Assembly (NCBI GenBank): GCA_003133665.1
Contig: PKYK01000066.1
Coordinates: 1-32,804 of the forward strand
Reading direction: 5' to 3'
DNA length: 32,804 nucleotides
DNA from: Acidimicrobiaceae bacterium
Lineage (GTDB): Bacteria > Actinomycetota > Acidimicrobiia > Acidimicrobiales > RAAP-2
Position 1 is the stretch's first letter, and every line of letters begins with the position of its first letter. A program made the translations under genes and the position numbers. The notes below the pieces were generated by a model. That model was not told the DNA's origin. It saw only the letters and a program-made list of their open reading frames with translations, and ran no database searches. Of the stretch, positions 1 to 7,736 are shown one piece after another.

Positions 1-20
1 AAATCCTGCCCCCGCCACCA
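1..20 (+). tRNA. 3' end of a tRNA gene, cut by the window edge
   Basis: The first bases read as the last part of a tRNA: the end of a T loop (AAAT), a T-stem strand CCTGC, an acceptor strand CCCCGCC, discriminator A and an encoded CCA. The body lies outside the window, so the anticodon is unknown. If this is right, the 5' acceptor strand just upstream should be GGCGGGG. The same terminal bases recur at 10067-10081, which supports this being an integration target. The evidence is only about 20 bases long. Confidence 0.45.
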
Positions 21-24
21 AGAG
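10..24 (+). repeat. Left copy of a 15-base direct repeat (candidate attL)
   Basis: The 15 bases CCCCGCCACCAAGAG are identical here and at 10067-10081. The repeat covers the acceptor-strand end, CCA and first trailer bases of the probable tRNA. Site-specific integrases commonly use tRNA 3' ends and leave such repeats at both ends of an island. No integrase is visible inside, so the att assignment is an inference. Confidence 0.45.
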
Positions 25-52
25 GTATGCACCGAAGTCTGGTGTTTGTCTG

Positions 53-95
53 CACGTAAGTCCCGGTTTCTCGACAGAGAGCCGGGACTTACGTG
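53..95 (+). terminator. Long hairpin just after the tRNA end
   Basis: A perfect 14-bp inverted repeat (53-66 with 82-95) encloses a 15-base loop that can itself pair CTC with GAG. It starts 33 bases after the tRNA CCA end, where a trailer terminator would be expected. There is no T tract, so it is either a T-less terminator or a processing structure. Confidence 0.4.
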
Positions 96-339
96 TTCTC
101 GGCTTGATCCACCGCCTGCGCCATCTCGCGCCCAAGAAGAAAGCCACCCCGATTGGTGGCAGACCGCTGGTGCAACGAGGGAGGGCGTGACCCAATGGAA
201 GGGTCACGGAGGGAAGGGAGTTAGGAGGCGAGCGGAGGCGACGAAGTGGACGACATCCGGCCGATGCCGGTGTAGTGCCAGCAGAGATCGCTAGCGAACC
301 GTAGAGCCTCAACTTGTCCTATCTCAGTAAGGTGACCAG
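96..339. other. Non-coding leader with three small hairpins
   Basis: No convincing gene is seen. Three further perfect inverted repeats follow the hairpin at 53-95: 143-148 with 155-160 (6 bp), 186-193 with 201-208 (8 bp) and 257-261 with 266-270 (5 bp, CGAT loop). The stretch between 175 and 250 is purine-rich. It could be a structured leader or small RNA. A ribosome-binding site AAGGTGA lies at 329-335, just before the methyltransferase. Confidence 0.35.
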
Positions 340-1167
340 ATGACACGCAGTGACCGTGAACGAATGCGCAACTTCTACGACAACCTCGGTGAACGGGAAT
401 GGTCACGTCTCGAAGAGTCACCTCGTGGCCGCGTCGCCTACGAAGTCCACCGCCAATTCCTCGAGCGCTTCGTAAAGTCTGGCGACCAAGTTCTCGAAAT
501 TGGCGCGGGCCCAGGCCGCTTCACGTTCGACCTCGCTCGTCTGGGTGCCACGGCAGATGTCACCGATTTCTCGCCAGTCCAGCTTGATTTGCACCGCCAG
601 CGTCTTGATGGCACGGCCGCTGAAGCCGCGGTCACGTCGCGGGCACTGCTCGACATCTGTGACACCTCACGTTATGGCGACGCCACCTTTGACGTCGTGC
701 TCGCCTACGGGGGCCCGCTCTCGTACGCGTTCGAACAGACCGAAGACGCCGTCGTGGGGCTACTTCGCATCACGAAGCCGGGTGGCTACGTCGTCGCTTC
801 AGTGATGTCGTGGCTCGGTTCGTGGCGGCACTTTCTTCCAAGTGCATTAGAGGACGCGAAAGTCGTGGGGGATGACGCTTTCGACTTGATGCTCACGACG
901 GGCGACTTGCGACACTCGCAGACTACTCACGTGTGTCAGATGTTTCGAGCCCGCGACCTTTTAGAACTTGTTGCCAAGTGCGGCGGAGAGATCGCTGCAA
1001 TGTCGTCCAGCAACTGGGCGTCACTCAGTGACCCCGTGGTGCTTGAAGAACTCGAGGCCGACCCCGATCGTTGGTCGAGGTTCCTTAGGCACGAGGTTGC
1101 CGCGTGCGCCGAACCGGGTGCTTTGGACGGTGGAACGCACATCCTCTTCGCCACCCGTCGGCCGTGA
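340..1167 (+). CDS. Class I SAM-dependent methyltransferase
   Basis: This 275-residue protein has the Rossmann-type SAM-binding signature VLEIGAGPGRFTFDLARLGA at about residues 51-70. An acidic post-motif DFSPVQLDLHRQRL follows, as in the Methyltransf_11/25 families. The C-terminal third carries no recognised domain. It probably methylates a small molecule, but the substrate cannot be told. The ATG at 340 follows AAGGTGA with good spacing. The gene stands alone, about 55 bases before a GNAT acetyltransferase, with which it may be co-transcribed. It lies between the probable tRNA end and the degenerate repeat near 1872, so it may be island cargo. Confidence 0.8.
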   Translation: MTRSDRERMRNFYDNLGEREWSRLEESPRGRVAYEVHRQFLERFVKSGDQVLEIGAGPGRFTFDLARLGATADVTDFSPVQLDLHRQRLDGTAAEAAVTSRALLDICDTSRYGDATFDVVLAYGGPLSYAFEQTEDAVVGLLRITKPGGYVVASVMSWLGSWRHFLPSALEDAKVVGDDAFDLMLTTGDLRHSQTTHVCQMFRARDLLELVAKCGGEIAAMSSSNWASLSDPVVLEELEADPDRWSRFLRHEVAACAEPGALDGGTHILFATRRP

Positions 1168-1222
1168 GCACTGTCGTGCGAGAATTTCAGCCGGCAACAA
1201 TCGCAACCGAGAAGACAAGCAC

Positions 1223-1699
1223 GTGAGGATACGAGAGGCCCGCAGCGAGGACGCGGTCGTGCTTGCGGAGCTCGGTGCAACCATTCAGCAGCTGCACCAC
1301 GACGAAAGGCCGGACTGGTTCAAGCCGGCGAACGCAGACGAGGCGGTCAAGTTCTATGAGGAGCTGCTAGAGAATGCCGACGTCACGGCGTTCGTGGCAG
1401 AGGACGACGCTGGTGTACTTGGCTTCGTCCTGGTGAATGTCCTTCATCGGCCCGAGACGCCCTTCGCTTGGGCGCAAACGATCGTACACATTGACCAGAT
1501 TGGTGTGGCTCCGTCAGCGCGTCACCGCGGAGTTGGTCGTGAACTTTTCCAAGCAGTGCGCGCCCTGGCTGACCAAGTAGCGGCCACCCGCGTCTTCTTG
1601 ACGACTTGGGACTTCAATACCGTCGCTCACCGATTCTTCGAGGCAGAGGGCCTCGAAAGTGAGATGCGTCGAATGTCGATGCCGTGGCCAGCGCCGTGA
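1223..1699 (+). CDS. GNAT-family N-acetyltransferase
   Basis: The 158-residue protein starts at a GTG (VRIREARSEDAVVL), where the usual N-terminal beta strand of a GNAT domain begins. The open frame extends further upstream but overlaps the methyltransferase and has no GNAT character. Motif A, the acetyl-CoA pyrophosphate loop, is IGVAPSARHRGVGRELF at about residues 94-110, matching the R-x-x-G-x-G pattern. The C-terminal end has the typical NTVAHRFFEAEGL strand-helix. The family transfers acetyl groups to amines; the acceptor is unknown. A second, broken GNAT gene lies nearby on the other strand at 2379-2797. Confidence 0.8.
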   Translation: MRIREARSEDAVVLAELGATIQQLHHDERPDWFKPANADEAVKFYEELLENADVTAFVAEDDAGVLGFVLVNVLHRPETPFAWAQTIVHIDQIGVAPSARHRGVGRELFQAVRALADQVAATRVFLTTWDFNTVAHRFFEAEGLESEMRRMSMPWPAP

Positions 1700-2378
1700 C
1701 CCAGTGCGTGGCTGAGGAGGGTTCGAGGCTTGCGGCGATTCATACGACCAGCTTCCTCTGCAGGTTGGACTGTGCTGAGGGTAGTTAGCAACCGACCGAC
1801 TTTCAGTTAGAAGTCGCCGGGCAAACTCACCAGAACCCTGCCACCGCTTGCCCTTTGGACTTCGGTGCACACCCCACCAAGAAGTACATGAACGAAGTCG
1901 AAGGCCCCGGGAGATCCTGGGCCTTCGTGCTGTCGGCGGCCCGCTCGAGAGTTGCTCTGGCTCTCGAGATCCCATAAACCCCGTGCGGCTGCACGTGCTG
2001 TCCACCCCTCAACCCCCAACCATCCCAGCCGTTGTGCCCGCTCGAGCCGTGCACGGCCTGGGCAAACGGCGCCGCGAAGGATTGCTGGATTCCCATCACT
2101 GCTTCGACCGACAGGTTCGAGGGGGTCCGCACGGTACCTCTGGCGGGGGTCACTCCGACCCCGAGACGGAGTTGTTCACGATGTACGAACCCACCTACCT
2201 GACTCATGATGAAGCCGCCGCCACATCTTCGAACGGACGGGACGAAGGAATCCGCCATCTTGTAAACCTCGGGCAGGTGACATCATCGTGCGACTGGTCA
2301 TGGCGAGTTCAGGCAGAGACGAGGACCTTGCCAGTCTCCGTGAGGCCTAAGCCCTCCACGTCACTCCAGAGAACTGAC
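1700..2378. other. Gene-poor stretch with a tRNA-trailer-like sequence
   Basis: No gene could be supported on either strand. Open frames here are rich in Arg, Ser and Pro and match no family I recognise. The one structured element is at about 1872-1927: CCCCACCAAGAAGTA, then CGAAGTC, then a strong hairpin. It resembles the window's left end (CCACCAAGAGGTA, CGAAGTC, hairpin) and so looks like a decayed tRNA 3' end with its trailer. Confidence 0.4.
1899..1927. terminator. Hairpin after the tRNA-trailer-like sequence
   Basis: A perfect 9-bp stem CGAAGGCCC (1899-1907) pairs with GGGCCTTCG (1919-1927) around an 11-base loop. It lies 20 bases after an ACCA that resembles a tRNA end. No T tract follows, and it could act on either strand. 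Confidence 0.4.
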
Positions 2379-2797
2379 TCACTCAGAGCGTTTATAGAAG
2401 ACGAGATCCGGATTTCCTTCATCGATTCCTTCAATCTGTCCACTGTATTTCCAGCTCTCTCTGTTCAGCAGGCTGAGCATGGGAATGTTCAGTTGTTTCG
2501 CTGAAGTGAAGATGCGAGGAGTTGCCGACTGGATCACTGCTCGGCGGAGCCGGGCGCTCGCAACACCGGTGCGGCGACCGCCGGGAGCGACTGCCAGCAA
2601 CTCAATGAAGTCACGTTCGAACGATGAGCGGGATGTGACTAAGGCGTTTCCAGTGATGTGACCCTGGTCCTCTTAGGCGAGACACTCACCGGACCTCACG
2701 CGGAGTGTGAGCAACAGTCCTCGATCGTGGCCGATTGGCGCGAGTTGATCAACTCTCAAAGCAGCGTCAAGGTCCTTTTCGCCACTTCTATAATGTT
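2379..2797 (-). pseudogene. Broken GNAT-family acetyltransferase gene
   Basis: Reading the minus strand from about 2797 down to the stop at 2379 gives a GNAT-like protein in pieces. An N-terminal segment EVAK is followed after a frame change by DLDAALRVDQLAPIGHDR. Next come SGECLA, an in-frame TAA at 2675-2673, EDQGHITGNALVTS, the acetyl-CoA motif LLAVAPGGRRTGVAS, and an ending with NIPMLSLLNRESWKYSGQ then EGIDEGNPDLVFYKR. That ending is typical of small GNAT proteins (Asn-x-Pro-Met, a Gly/Trp-containing turn, and a final strand). The frameshift sits at a run of four A (2776-2779, minus strand) between the codons for A-K and D-L. No start codon is apparent. A read-through or sequencing error is possible, but two independent lesions favour a pseudogene. 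Confidence 0.6.
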
Positions 2798-3059
2798 GCC
2801 TGTTCGCGCTCTGAACCTAGCCTCTTTCGACTTGAGGCGACCGCCTCCGTTTCAAGCGCAAGTCACCGCTTGAGAAGGCTGCGATGACCTGGCACCTCAG
2901 TCGATAGTGCATATCTGCAGGAGATTCATGCCCGCTTCAACCGCCCAGACCCTTCAATGTGCGCCGCGACAAATTGTCACTCGAACTCTGGACTGACCTG
3001 ATTCTGCGGGTGAGGACGCAATTTCGGAACTGAACCCAACGGCCAAATTCAGCCAAGAC

Positions 3060-3128
3060 TTAGAATCTAAAGAAGAATGACATATTCTTGACAGAATCAG
3101 CAATTTTGAGTAGCGTACAATTTAGAAT
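3060..3128 (+). promoter_or_regulatory. Promoter region with clustered AGAAT/ATTCT half-sites
   Basis: This very A/T-rich stretch lies upstream of the Lrp-type regulator. AGAAT occurs at 3062-3066, 3074-3078, 3093-3097 and 3124-3128, and its complement ATTCT at 3084-3088. Together they include the palindromes TTAGA-A-TCTAA (3060-3070) and ATTCT-TGAC-AGAAT (3084-3097). A -35-like TTGACA overlaps the second palindrome at 3088-3093. A TAGCGT lies 17 bases on (3111-3116), overlapping TACAAT at 3116-3121. Lrp/AsnC proteins often bind several phased degenerate sites and control their own gene. The rest of 2798-3245 shows no gene. Confidence 0.45.
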
Positions 3129-3245
3129 GAGAAAGAAGGGTGCGCGAAATGTTTAGGAATTGTCAATGTTTCTGGATGCCGTCAGCACTTGGCAGAGATT
3201 TTAGGTTTTCATTTCTCGAAGTCCTGTTCTGGAGGGCGAGCGACG

Positions 3246-3818
3246 GTGAGTGATTTGCAGAGTATCCAAACCCCACATTTCGAAGTGGATGAGGAGGTTG
3301 GCGCAAGGGCAAAGGTGAAGGACTTGAAATCGCACGTCCATCGCACCCTCGCTGACCTCGATGAGCATGATAAGGGCATAATCCGCCTGCTCCAAGAAGA
3401 CGGAAGGATTTCCAACGCCAGCATCGCTCGAAGCATCGGGACATCTGAACCGACGATACGTAAGCGAATCGAACGGTTGGTCAGCGACCAAATAATCAAG
3501 GTCACTGCTGTTATCAATCCGGCCGCATCGGGATATTCAATCGATGTCTTGATGGGGATTCGCACTGAGCCTGGCTACCTAACAAAAGTTGGCAGTCAGC
3601 TCGCGAAGTTTGAGCAAGTTCTGTATCTCGGATACACGACCGGCAGATTTGACATCTTGGCAAATATGTTGTTCCGAAATAACGATGAGCAGTTTGAGTT
3701 TCTAAGTTCCTCGATTGCATTGATCGAGGGAATAGTGACGACCGAGTCATTTTCTGTAATGAAAGCAGAGAGAGTCGATTTTGACTGGGAACACGCGGGC
3801 AAAGAGAAACAACAGTAG
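3246..3818 (+). CDS. Lrp/AsnC-family transcriptional regulator
   Basis: The 190-residue protein has an N-terminal extension of about 35 residues, then the AsnC-type winged helix (DLDEHDKGIIRLLQEDGRIS at 37-56; recognition helix around TSEPTIRKRIERL at 66-78). A C-terminal RAM/ACT-like effector domain follows from about residue 95. Such proteins sense amino acids or related ligands and act as dimers or octamers. I chose the GTG at 3246 because GGAGG lies at 3231-3235 with a 10-base gap; an upstream TTG at 3189 has no ribosome-binding site. It precedes the transporter by 40 bases and probably regulates the whole operon through 9 kb, as well as itself via the half-site cluster upstream. Base composition is lower in GC than the backbone. 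Confidence 0.88.
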   Translation: MSDLQSIQTPHFEVDEEVGARAKVKDLKSHVHRTLADLDEHDKGIIRLLQEDGRISNASIARSIGTSEPTIRKRIERLVSDQIIKVTAVINPAASGYSIDVLMGIRTEPGYLTKVGSQLAKFEQVLYLGYTTGRFDILANMLFRNNDEQFEFLSSSIALIEGIVTTESFSVMKAERVDFDWEHAGKEKQQ

Positions 3819-3858
3819 TTGTCAATTTAATAACTTGGAAAAGGTGGGGAAACTAACA

Positions 3859-5490
3859 ATGGCAATTGAAAGCAATCTAGGGGGAATGGAGCCGTCGGCT
3901 CCAAATTTCTTCGCAAGAAAGGCAACTGGCTTAACAAGAGAAGTATCGTGGATCGACGCACTCTTCTATAATCTATTGTGGTCTTCGATCCCGCTCTCGC
4001 TCGCGTTCCTGTTGATGTTTGGACCGTCAGAGTTCCCCAATGCTTCACCCTATTTCACGGTGATTGTGACTCTTTTGCTGGCGATGCCATGCGCCATCCT
4101 GTACGCCATGTTCAGTGCAGCCGTCCCTCGTTCGGGTGGTGACTACACCTGGATAACCAGAACGCTGAATCCCGTCTTAGGGTTCATGAGCAATGTGTCT
4201 TTCCTTTTTTGGGTGACGTTCTTCATTGGCGTGTACGCCGTCTATTTGGGATCGTATGGATTAGCTCCCTTCTTGCGAGTTCTGGCCGCATACTTCCAGA
4301 GTCCGTCTCTATTGAGTGCTTCGAATTGGTTCACAGGTCAGACCGGTTCAATTATCGCTGGACTGGTAGTGGTACTTCTCTCAGCGTTGATTCTGATCAT
4401 GGGGCGCGGGCTTCGCACCTTCATGAGTATTCAGAAGTGGGCGTTTGGAGTGTGGTTCGTAGGAGCAGTCGTAATCCCGTTCATTGTTATAGCAATTGTT
4501 TCCAAAGGTGCATTCATCTCGCATTTCAATACTTACGTACTCCACTTAGGTGGCAGTTCAGGTGCGTATCAAAAACTCCTCCACGCCACGCCAGCGTTGC
4601 CTTCGGCAACGCATACTTTCGGCGGGACGCTGCTAATGATGGTCCTCCCCTTCTATACCGTTGGATTCATCTTCCAGTCAACCTATTTCGGGGGTGAGAT
4701 CAAACGGGCCCGGAACAGTGCCATGAAGTCGATTGTCTGGGCTGAATTCATCGCAGGGGGATTGCTGCTAATTGGAATTGCCATCTTCGGCATTCGCCTG
4801 TCACAGTTCATGGGCCTGTCCGGAGTAGCAAACTTCCCGAAGGTTGGCTTGTCGAGTGCGCCTCTTTACACCGAAGTAGCTTCAATCGCTTCTGGGAACA
4901 TTGTCCTCAGCTTGATTATCAGTATCGGGATGATTCTGGTCTTCCTTACGTGGATTCCGCAGACAATGCTGCTGGTGTCACGATCGCTTTTCGCATGGTC
5001 GTTTGACGGCCTTCTCCCAGCGAAGGTGAGCGAAGTCAATCCGAAGACACACTCTCCGGTGATGGCGGTTGCCATCATCGGCGTGCTCAGTGGAGTCAGT
5101 GTGGTGATCGTGGGCATGCACCCGAGCCTTACGTTTGTGGTTGGCTTGCTCGGCTTGACCATCACGTACCTTTTAGTCTCGATTGCGGGAATCATGTTTC
5201 CCTTTCGGCAGCGAGATGTCTTTGAGGCCTCTCCATTCAATGGCCGAATTGGGAGGTTTCCGGTTATGTCGCTGGTGGCGATTCTCAGTGCAATCGGGAT
5301 GGGCGTAATCGTGACGACACTACTGTTGGCGCAGTACTCCGGAACGAGTTGGACGTACAACCGAAGCCGGGTGTTGCTTTGCATTGCGATTGTTATCTTT
5401 GCCGCCCCCGTCTATTACGTCATTCGGGCGATACGCAAGGCCCAGGGAATCAATATTGACCTTGCCTATCAAGAGATCCCACCAGAATGA
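3859..5490 (+). CDS. APC-superfamily amino acid/amine permease
   Basis: This 543-residue integral membrane protein has about 12 hydrophobic helices. The APC signature SAAVPRSGGDYTWITRTLNP, a substrate-pathway element of amino acid/polyamine transporters, lies near residues 88-107, and a W-I-P-Q-T motif sits in the middle helices. It should import an amino acid, amine or small peptide-like solute by proton or cation symport. ATG 3859 is preceded by AAGGTGGGG (3841-3849); the frame stays open upstream, but that part overlaps the regulator. Its neighbours (AsnC-type regulator, two M24 hydrolases) suggest the imported compound is then cleaved by the M24 proteins. The exact substrate cannot be read from the sequence. 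Confidence 0.85.
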   Translation: MAIESNLGGMEPSAPNFFARKATGLTREVSWIDALFYNLLWSSIPLSLAFLLMFGPSEFPNASPYFTVIVTLLLAMPCAILYAMFSAAVPRSGGDYTWITRTLNPVLGFMSNVSFLFWVTFFIGVYAVYLGSYGLAPFLRVLAAYFQSPSLLSASNWFTGQTGSIIAGLVVVLLSALILIMGRGLRTFMSIQKWAFGVWFVGAVVIPFIVIAIVSKGAFISHFNTYVLHLGGSSGAYQKLLHATPALPSATHTFGGTLLMMVLPFYTVGFIFQSTYFGGEIKRARNSAMKSIVWAEFIAGGLLLIGIAIFGIRLSQFMGLSGVANFPKVGLSSAPLYTEVASIASGNIVLSLIISIGMILVFLTWIPQTMLLVSRSLFAWSFDGLLPAKVSEVNPKTHSPVMAVAIIGVLSGVSVVIVGMHPSLTFVVGLLGLTITYLLVSIAGIMFPFRQRDVFEASPFNGRIGRFPVMSLVAILSAIGMGVIVTTLLLAQYSGTSWTYNRSRVLLCIAIVIFAAPVYYVIRAIRKAQGINIDLAYQEIPPE

Positions 5491-5523
5491 TCAAGCGACG
5501 AGCTGACCACAAAGAGATATGCC

Positions 5524-6501
5524 ATGTTTAGGGGAAGGAAGGTTGCCGGGCGCAAGGCCGAATACTCATTGTTCTACGCCGGTGATATCCACGGTTCGGA
5601 GAAGTGTTTTCGCAAATTCGTCAACGCGGCGCGCTTCTACAAGGTGGACGCTCTGATTCTGGGCGGAGATATCAGCGGTAAGGCCCTGGTTCCCTTGATC
5701 GAGCGGGATGATTCGACGGTCACGGTTCACTTCATGGGCGCCGATCAGATATTGAGGACTGAAGACGAAATCGAGGCGATGATGAACGCGATTCGATTCA
5801 ATGGCTTCTATCCATTCCAGATTCGAGAAGCCGACCTCACGAATTTGGCAGCTGACGAAGAGTCGCGAACCAAGTATTTCGATCAAATCATGTCGAACGA
5901 ATTACGGAGATGGATTTCGCTGGCGGACGAACGCCTGGGAGATCTAGGGACTCGGTGTCTGATCATGCCGGGCAATGACGACGAACTCTTCACGGGCGCG
6001 ATATTGGACGAAGCCGAGTACGTGGTGAATCCGGACTGCAGAGTGACCGAGATGGGGCCTTTTCAGGTGCTCAGCGTGGGCTATTCGAATGTGACTCCGT
6101 GGAACAGCCCGCGTGAGATGAGTGAGGAGGCGCTCGACGAGTTGATTCAGGGAATTGAAGTCGAGTTGGATGCAAGCCGTCCGCTCGTACTCAATTTGCA
6201 CGTTCCACCTTACGACTCGAGTTTGGACTACGCCCCACTTCTTCGAGAAGACCTTTCAATTGTTGGTGGTTCAAATCCTCAGATGGTTCCAGTTGGAAGT
6301 CATGCAGTACGGTCGGCGATTGAGAGGCTCCAGCCGGTCTTGAGTCTGCACGGGCATATCCATGAATCACGAGGTTCGGTTCAGATTGGTCGGTCAGTCG
6401 CCGTGAACCCTGGCAGCGAATACAACACCGGAGTACTTCGAGGTGTCATCGTGCGGCTCAGTGAAGATCAAGTAATAAGCACGCAGTTTGTCTCTGCATA
6501 A
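5524..6501 (+). CDS. Calcineurin-like metallophosphoesterase
   Basis: All five blocks of the metallophosphoesterase fold are present in this 325-residue protein. They are GDIHG (D21, H23), GGD (D49), GNDDE (N151, D152), HVPP (H226) and HGHIH (H276, H278). These residues form a two-metal site that hydrolyses phosphomonoesters or diesters, including cyclic nucleotides or nucleotidyl compounds. There is no signal peptide, so it should be cytoplasmic. It begins 33 bases after the permease and ends 34 bases before the first M24 gene, so it sits inside the operon. A phosphoesterase between a permease and peptidase-like enzymes is unusual. It may process a phosphorylated form of the substrate or a signalling nucleotide. 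Confidence 0.82.
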   Translation: MFRGRKVAGRKAEYSLFYAGDIHGSEKCFRKFVNAARFYKVDALILGGDISGKALVPLIERDDSTVTVHFMGADQILRTEDEIEAMMNAIRFNGFYPFQIREADLTNLAADEESRTKYFDQIMSNELRRWISLADERLGDLGTRCLIMPGNDDELFTGAILDEAEYVVNPDCRVTEMGPFQVLSVGYSNVTPWNSPREMSEEALDELIQGIEVELDASRPLVLNLHVPPYDSSLDYAPLLREDLSIVGGSNPQMVPVGSHAVRSAIERLQPVLSLHGHIHESRGSVQIGRSVAVNPGSEYNTGVLRGVIVRLSEDQVISTQFVSA

Positions 6502-6535
6502 AGAGTTGTTCAGAGATCAGTTGAAAGGAAAGCAT

Positions 6536-7690
6536 ATGGATTGGCCGGAGATTGATTGGGCGTCGCTGCGTACTTACCGATGGGAGAAAGTCAAGGCAAT
6601 CATGGAAGGGCAGCAGCTCGACCATTTGGTCTTGATGGGATTCGACAACATTCGATACGCAACCGATTATCGAACACAAATCATTGCTGAAGCCACTGAC
6701 TGGTGTGCGGCCGTGGTCGATGGTTCAGGCTCAGCTGACATTTTCGTTCCTTGGATCGATGAAGATCAGGAGAACCCGGAGATTGACCTACCGAATATTC
6801 GGGCGATTCACCCGCTTCCATCGTGGACGCCCGCCGCTCCGCATGCCGAGTTTTGGGCCAAGGGAATCTGTAAGACCTTAGGTTCGGCCAAACGCGTTGG
6901 CGTCGAGAGTTGCCTGGTGGAGATTCTCGATGCGATGAAGGCTCGATCCCCACAGATTGAATTCGTCCCGATCTCGAATGCCTTGTTTCACACGAGACAA
7001 GAGAAGCATCCGCTCGAGGTCGAGCTATTGCGAGCAGCCAGCGTAGTTAATGCGAGCGCCGCCGACTATGCGTTGAGAAATGCATCAGCAGGAATGACGG
7101 ACTACGACGTTCTAGCCATGGTGATGTCAGAAATGCAGAAGAATGGCGTCGAATTCCTGAGCCATTCACTTTGTAATCACCGACGGGGAACCGGTACGTG
7201 GTTCGCTGCCGGCAGTACTTTGCAAGAGGGAGACGCTTTCTTCTTCGACGTAGGGTGCTACGGACATGGGGGGTATGCCTCGGATATTGCCCGAACGGGC
7301 TTCATTGGAGAGCCAACGAATGAAGTCACGATCGCCTGGGGGCGACTGATGGAGGCTTACGAGATCGGTCAGGATATGGCTCGACCTGGTGTCCGGGTTT
7401 CCAAGGTGCACGATGCAGTGAATGAGTATCTAGAAAAGGCGGGAATGCCCCAGACCCCCTATTCAATGGGACACGGTGTTGGCCTGCGAGCCTGTGAATC
7501 GCCAACAATTCACCGCAAGGATCGAATTTCCTATGACGGCATCCTTGAAGAAGGGTGGGTCATCTCCCTGGAGCCAGAAACGGCCGTTGAGTACAAGGGG
7601 AGTCTGATGCTCTTGAAGATTGAGGACAATTTCGTCGTCGGGAAAGACAGTTTGGAGCTTCTGTCCAAGCCGCTAGTGGCAATCAAATGA
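6536..7690 (+). CDS. M24-family metallohydrolase (Xaa-Pro dipeptidase/creatinase-like), copy A
   Basis: This 384-residue protein has a creatinase-type N-terminal domain (about 10-160) and a pita-bread catalytic domain. The five M24 metal ligands are all visible: D238 in FFFDVG, D250 in YASDIART, H313 in MGHGVGLR, E346 in LEPET and E363 in LKIEDN. Members include Xaa-Pro dipeptidases, creatinase, ectoine hydrolase and the DMSP lyase DddP. The N-terminal stretch (LRTYRWEKVK ... NIRYATDYRTQ) recalls DddP as I remember it, but the ligand block here is the peptidase-like D-x-G. ATG 6536 is preceded by AAAGGAAA (6524-6531). A paralogue follows 46 bases downstream. Confidence 0.85.
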   Translation: MDWPEIDWASLRTYRWEKVKAIMEGQQLDHLVLMGFDNIRYATDYRTQIIAEATDWCAAVVDGSGSADIFVPWIDEDQENPEIDLPNIRAIHPLPSWTPAAPHAEFWAKGICKTLGSAKRVGVESCLVEILDAMKARSPQIEFVPISNALFHTRQEKHPLEVELLRAASVVNASAADYALRNASAGMTDYDVLAMVMSEMQKNGVEFLSHSLCNHRRGTGTWFAAGSTLQEGDAFFFDVGCYGHGGYASDIARTGFIGEPTNEVTIAWGRLMEAYEIGQDMARPGVRVSKVHDAVNEYLEKAGMPQTPYSMGHGVGLRACESPTIHRKDRISYDGILEEGWVISLEPETAVEYKGSLMLLKIEDNFVVGKDSLELLSKPLVAIK

Positions 7691-7736
7691 GTGTGCGACG
7701 CTCATTGCCGCATCGAAATGTGAGGAATTCAAGCAT

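Noticed and set aside
1827..2258. A 143-residue open frame on the minus strand
   Set aside because: It matches no family I know. Its end (STSFMYFLVG) is the kind of translation that arises from tRNA trailer DNA, and no ribosome-binding site or neighbours support it.
1848..2504. A 218-residue open frame on the plus strand
   Set aside because: It is rich in Arg, Pro and Ser, has no domain, overlaps the tRNA-trailer-like hairpin and runs antisense into the GNAT pseudogene.
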